The notes under the pieces were generated by a model. It was given only the letters and a program-made list of their open reading frames with translations, did no database searches and had not been told where the DNA came from. From Angiostrongylus vasorum (Eukaryota; Nematoda; Chromadorea; Rhabditida; Metastrongylidae), in NCBI GenBank assembly GCA_018806985.1, contig JADANN010000018.1:1520501-1584500 (forward strand): a stretch of 64,000 nucleotides of DNA, given 5' to 3'. The stretch's first letter is position 1. The number at the start of each line of letters is the position of its first letter. Shown here piece after piece: positions 59,056-64,000 of this stretch. Position numbers and translations under genes: made by a program.

Positions 59056-59482
59056 TGTATTAAAAATGGAAGTCACTTATAGCCACCATGATTTCAATTA
59101 GATACCCTTTCATCTTATTGAAGAATAGCTGCGCATTCAATGGCCAGTCCTGGTCGCTGTCGGAAATTACCTGAAGAATCTCGTTAGAGTTCTTTTCCAA
59201 TCATCTCGTTGTTCTCAAGTCCTCAAATACTCTAGTGATGGCGAAATCACTGTCAGGTGGAGAAAAACGCAATTATTTTCACCTTTTCAAATAGTGTCTG
59301 GGGTTCCTCTTTCCCATCTTGTTATAAGTCTTATTATATTATAAAGTCACACGAATTTCTTCGAACCAACAAACATTTCAGATTCTGAACGTTGGCCTAT
59401 TATCCACCCACGATGACAGGGATCATTCACATGTAATCGTCATCTTCAGTTACATTGTCATTATCGCAAGACTACGGTGCTA

Positions 59483-61675
59483 GTTCCAGGATAGACTTTC
59501 TATTAACCTCGGCATTGGAATATGAATGCGTCGTTTTCTTGTTCAGCAATCGCGAGGTTGTTGAACAGCATGCATTTACTTCCACGGAAAAACACAGTAC
59601 AGTGCAACAGTGGCTGACGTTTCGGCAGTATCGCCTTCATCAGAGACTGGAGGGGTATACTGATGTACAATTTACTAGGCCAAACGCTTCAATAACACTT
59701 ACAAAAGGACGAAAATTTCTATGGTAATTGCATAGTCAACGGCTTCTCGAAAAAACTCACCGCTTTTTTTACGTGCATTCCAGTGAGGAAGATTAGAACA
59801 GCTGATTATGGTCGCATAAGGTTGATGACTGCACCATCCCACATCAGAAATTGATGCGAACATACGGGGTCAGGTCGCGTATGACCTCTGGGCATTCATC
59901 CCTGCTAATCATTGTAGGGTTCTTGGCATTTATCCAAAAAGCCTCAAGAAGTTTTCGCGCTGGTGTTCTAGTCTCCTGCGCAAGGATATTGACTTTTACT
60001 TCAAAATCGTCCCCGCTATGCTTTTGTATCCAATGCGTGCCTAGTGGGGTACTTTGTCTTAGTTTTCGTTTGCCATCAAGGTATTCTTTTGTACGGATAC
60101 ACAAAGGTCTTTCCTTTTCGCCATCTCCGCAATTATTACAAGAGATCAGGCACATCGTAACTGAACTCATGCAATCGCCGTCCTTGCCGTGGGGGCAAAT
60201 TACGCAATTTGTTGTTTCGCATAGACGGTCATTTAATCGCTACGCTTACTTCATCGCTAATAAAGGGCAATATAAACGGGACTTTCTTTTGGCCAACTGT
60301 TTCGCTTGGGCGCGTCGCTCTCCTTCTAAACTTATCTCGTGGGGTTACTATTTCGTAGCCATTGGACATGGCTATTTGCTGAGCCAAGTCGCGCGATTCT
60401 TCCTTTAGTTCCTGGTTCTGCACACAGAGGTGGCTGTTCGAAACATGTTTCTCACAAGCGCCCTCTTTGTGTGTGAAGGGTGGGAAGAAAGGAAATGAAC
60501 GAGGATGTTCTTGTTACTTGGCTTTCGGTACCACTTTGTCAGGTAACCGCTACTTGATAGATTTATTTGGACGTTTAAAAACGGAAGCCAGTTTTTTCTC
60601 GGTTTCTCCCTGGTGAACTTAATTTACTCAGACTGCTCGTTCAATAATTCAAAGCATTTGTCCATCTCCTCCTGCGTAGAGATGACAAAACAATCATCTA
60701 CATATCTGCAGTAGAGTAGTGGCCGGAGATCGAGAACAGGGGCTTCTATCATAGACATAAACACAATGGCTAGGCTTGGTGCCAGTCGCTGTCCCATAGC
60801 CAACCCCCTTATTTGCGCGAAATATGTTATGTTGCCCTTTATTAGCGATGAAGTAAGCGTAGCGTTTAAACGATGCTTAAGAAGGGCAGGTCTAGAGGAA
60901 TCGGTAGCGATAGTTGAAATACCACCGGCTACTCTACGTCGTCAGTTAGTTCGTAACCGCCTATATGACCGTCTATGCGAAACAACAAATTGAGTAATTT
61001 GCCCTTGCGGCGGGGACGGTGATTGCATGAGTTCAGGTGCGACATACCTGATCTCTTGTAGTAATTGTGGAGATGAATATATTGGCGAAACGGGCAGGCC
61101 TTTGTGTATCCGTATAAAAGAACACCTAGATGGCAAACGAAAACTAAGACAAAGTACCCCACTAGGCACGCATAGGATACAAAAGCATAGCGGGGACGAT
61201 TTTGAAGTAAGAGCCAATATCCTTGCACAGGAGACTAGAGCACCAGCGCGAAGAGTTCTTGAGGCTTTTTGGATAAATGCCAAGAACCCTACGGTGATTA
61301 GCAGGGATGAATGCCCAGGGGTCATCCGCGACCTGACCCCGTGTGTTCGCATCAATTTCTGGTGTGGGATGGTGCAGTCATCAGCCTTGTGCGACTATGA
61401 TCAGCTGTTCTAGTCTTCCTCATTGAAAGGCACGTAAAAAAAGTGGTGAGTTTTTTCGAGAGACTGTTGACCGTGTAATTATCATAGAGATTTTCGTCTT
61501 TTTATGGGTGTTATTGAAGCCTTTGGCCTAGTAAGTTGTATGTCAGTATACCCTTCCAGGCTATGAAAAAGGCGATACTGGCGAAACGTCAGCTACTGTT
61601 GTATTGTATTGTGTGTTTTTCTATGGAAGTAAGTGTATGCTGTTTAACAACCTCGCGATTGCTGAACAAGAAAAC
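59483..61675. mobile_element. Head-to-head pair of Penelope-like copies
   Basis: The left arm (about 59530-60826, minus) carries terminal repeat, GIY-YIG and part of the RT. The right arm (about 60827-61675, +) carries a GIY-YIG frame ([29 protein letters not shown]) and the terminal repeat. Both outer ends read the shared CAATCGCGAGGTTGTT in opposite directions. GACTACGGTGCTA lies at 59470-59482 and 61676-61688, so the pair inserted as one event. Confidence 0.8.
59615..59643 (-). ncRNA. Hammerhead-ribozyme-like core, best-preserved box
   Basis: The box is CTGATGA, exactly the canonical form, followed by the hairpin and GAAACGTC. The mirrored arm at 61561-61590 (+) has lost the box (CTATGAA). 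Confidence 0.65.
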
Positions 61676-62116
61676 GACTACGGTGCTACTTTTACTGGTT
61701 CATAATTTCTAGCACTTTTAGTGGTGGTATTTTAGTACACTGGATGGAAGAAAACAGCTGGTGCCGTAAATATCGCTTGGGACAAAATCCAAAACGAAAG
61801 TATCCTGCCCGAATACGATACAGTGAAGTGCGTTGCCATATAAAAAAATCCGAGTGGTAAATCTGAACTGTGTTGTGTAATTTCTTTTTTAAGGTCAAAA
61901 AGGAAAGCATATTTCATACTAATCACTGTCATTAAACTTTAATTCTTATTCTAACCACTTGAGTAGCTGTATGGTTCATCTTCACCGGAGTGCTCGTCTA
62001 GGTTTGCGAATGGCATAGCTTCAAAAGGATGATGATTTTGAAATTGAATTGCAGTGATGATCCTTGAAAAGGAATCAAAAGCAACAACGGGCGTAACTTT
62101 TGATGCACTGTGGATA

Positions 62117-62393
62117 ACTTCAACGAAGCTGAGATATTTGCAAAACTGTGGACCGGAGGTGCCTATGGTGGGGAACGAACGCGCTATTGTCCTTTCCGGG
62201 GAGTAACGCGTTCACCACCACACCATGCGGGTCATTCGTTTCGCCTGTCTCTCAGCTACTTCTATCGATCTTTTTTGCCATCAGCGATCACCCGTCAACG
62301 GGATTGATCTCAGCTTCGTTGAAGTTATATTTCGCAATATACCCTGCCATCAAAAAGAGTAGGCAGTAAGTAAAAAGGTTAAAATTGTGATTA
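62117..62393. mobile_element. SINE-B foldback copy
   Basis: GCACTGTGGATA flanks the copy, shortly before and after. The left end AACTTCAACGAAGCTGAGAT reappears inverted near 62313-62333, followed by the tail. Confidence 0.8.
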
Positions 62394-62649
62394 GCACTGT
62401 GGATAGTTTCCAAAACTCTAACGCTGAATCGAAAGGACACATGCTTCACTATCAAACGTTACTTGGCGTCTTATCTCGGATTAATGTTTTAACATCAACA
62501 AGTGTCATTTATCATATTATATAAACAACACATGGGTATTATTTTTTTTAGAAAAGAGGAACGGCGTACGGAAAAAAAAACCATTACATAAGAACACGTG
62601 CAACCTCGGAAAAAGGCGAGATTTGCGGAACGTTAGTCTTAGAAAATCG

Positions 62650-64000
62650 AAAAAAGCTGTTAACAACGTCGTATCAACTCAGAAAGGAGAATTTCTGGAA
62701 ATAAAATAACTTGGTCGGTAAACCGCATTCGGCTTGAGCACAACTGGCTGATGCAGGACACTATTACGTCTGCCAATCTTGCTGTTGGTTATCCCAGAAG
62801 ATGCTTTCATTAGCATGGATACCACTCTCTAGCTGCTCTCGGCTATCTCTCCCAGTCCCTGTTCTAATCGAGCCATATGAATTTCAGTCGCAGAATATTT
62901 GTCGAAATTCAAAAAAAATGAACCTCGTTCTCAAACACTTCCTCGTACTCAGTAATGGTTCTGACATGAGCAGATGATGCTCGCATCAGACATTAATGGA
63001 CCACTGACATTCTTGATGGGGGTCTAATCGCAAATTTTTGATTGTTTAGTGAATGTGATGGCTTTTATCGGCTATGATACCAGGAATACAACTGGCTTAT
63101 TCAACACTTTTACTGTTATGCTAGGGAAAAAAAAAGAGTTCCAAGCTCCCCAAAATGTATCTGCCTTTGCGCTAGATCTACTTGCACCTAATCACCAGTT
63201 TGCGAGTGTGTGCTTGGACGTGGTAGAAGGGGATTTTAAAATCAGAAAAGCAGTACTGTAAGCCGGAGTTGTAAGAGTTGAGTAGGGTAGTCGCAACACC
63301 CACCGGGACTTCACTAATTGGAAGGAGTTGAGTAGGATATTCGCAACACCCACTAGGACTTCACTAATTATTTGATCACCCAGTTTCACTTTGACGTCCA
63401 AAGTCTTTCAACAAGGCAGCTCATTTGCTTCTATGTCATATCAAGTTGTTTGGACATGAAATTTAAAAGAATCTCTATTCTGAACTTGTGACACTGAGAA
63501 TAAAAGCAGGCAATGAATGCTGACGAATTTCATTAAAGCCTATGCAAAAATCGAGAGTCAATTGGAATTTAAAATTATGCCTACTGAGAGCGTGTTAGTT
63601 TCCCATTCTTCATTCACACTTAACAGAAGGATATATTCGAATGTCTCAGCAGTGTATCTGAACTAAGAAGTCATTATGGTGCACTACTTAATCCTAAAGC
63701 TCAGCAGATGGAATGGAGCGGCTTCGAGAGTAGAAAAAACCATTAAAGATGAGTTAATGAGGGGGCAGAGAACAGCCGGCGTCGAGCCTGGCTTTTTGAC
63801 TCTGCCTTAACGTACACATCGGATACCTGGATCCAATGTAAACAGGAAGAACAATCACTCAGCGTTATTGAGAATCTGATGCGATGAGCAGCTCGCATCA
63901 GGCAATCATAAAAGGAGACGAGCATCCAGAATTCGGAGTATGAGGTGGTAGATTGCAAATTAATCGTTTTTTCTTCGAGGTGCTCAGAACGCCAAGCCAA
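62650..64000. other. Right edge, intergenic
   Basis: Contains a 70-residue chance-like frame at 63049-63261 and the tandem duplication. A decayed ribozyme-like scrap (GCGGAACGTTAGTC) lies just before it, near 62625. Confidence 0.35.
63270..63370 (+). repeat. Tandem duplication, about 49-bp unit
   Basis: GAGTTGAGTAGG and GGACTTCACTAATT each occur twice in order, at about 63277 and 63326. Confidence 0.8.

Noticed and set aside
58441..59101. ORFs of Tyr-Ile and Val-Cys repeats
   Set aside because: They are translations of AT and GT microsatellites on both strands.
59483..61675. LTR retrotransposon
   Set aside because: Ends are inverted, and the coding text is PLE-type (GIY-YIG); no protease, integrase or primer-binding site.
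1..64000. CRISPR array or bacterial operon
   Set aside because: No regularly spaced direct repeats; spliced genes and LINEs show eukaryotic DNA.

Overview
The window looks like nuclear DNA of a parasitic clade V nematode, most likely a strongylid or hookworm-like species. The reasons are the intron style (AT-rich, short acceptors such as TTTTCAG), a calcineurin B gene close to animal homologues, a nematode-type F-box protein, and an accessory sequence made almost entirely of RTE-type LINEs, Penelope-like elements (PLEs) and tRNA-headed SINEs. The species cannot be fixed from sequence alone.

Two genes are well supported, both on the + strand. The first is calcineurin regulatory subunit B (cnb-1), with six exons from 1786 to 10673; its first coding exon lies left of the window. 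The second is a six-exon F-box protein from 34108 to 43401, with a possible trans-splice acceptor just upstream. Several weaker coding-looking stretches lie on the minus strand: 19374-20003 with 21202-21448, 22834-23121, 28963-29640, 34839-35063, 47992-48190, 49251-49481 and 57932-58069.

The rest is a layered graveyard of retroelements. SINE-A is a tRNA-headed family of about 280 bp with a (TTTATCC)n tail and about 17 copies. SINE-B is also tRNA-headed, but many copies are inverted, folded back or carry short terminal direct repeats. SINE-C is a non-autonomous element of about 390 bp whose 3' end matches the 3' end of an RTE LINE in the same window, so that RTE is its likely driver. RTE pieces occur at 25258-26240, 35784-37425, 39640-42115 and 54655-55878. 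PLE pieces carry a YIDD reverse transcriptase, a GIY-YIG endonuclease and hammerhead-ribozyme-like cores in their terminal repeats. Target-site duplications of 8-14 bp frame several insertions and allow relative dating, for example SINE-B inside a PLE inside a cnb-1 intron.

Layout: 1-10.7 kb, cnb-1 with SINE-C, PLE and SINE-B in its introns; 10.7-34 kb, intergenic repeats and weak minus-strand exons; 34-43.4 kb, the F-box gene with two large introns filled by RTE; 43.4-64 kb, repeats, microsatellites and a 2.2-kb head-to-head PLE. The two main genes have no evident functional link. No CRISPR array, operon, genuine tRNA or rRNA gene was seen.
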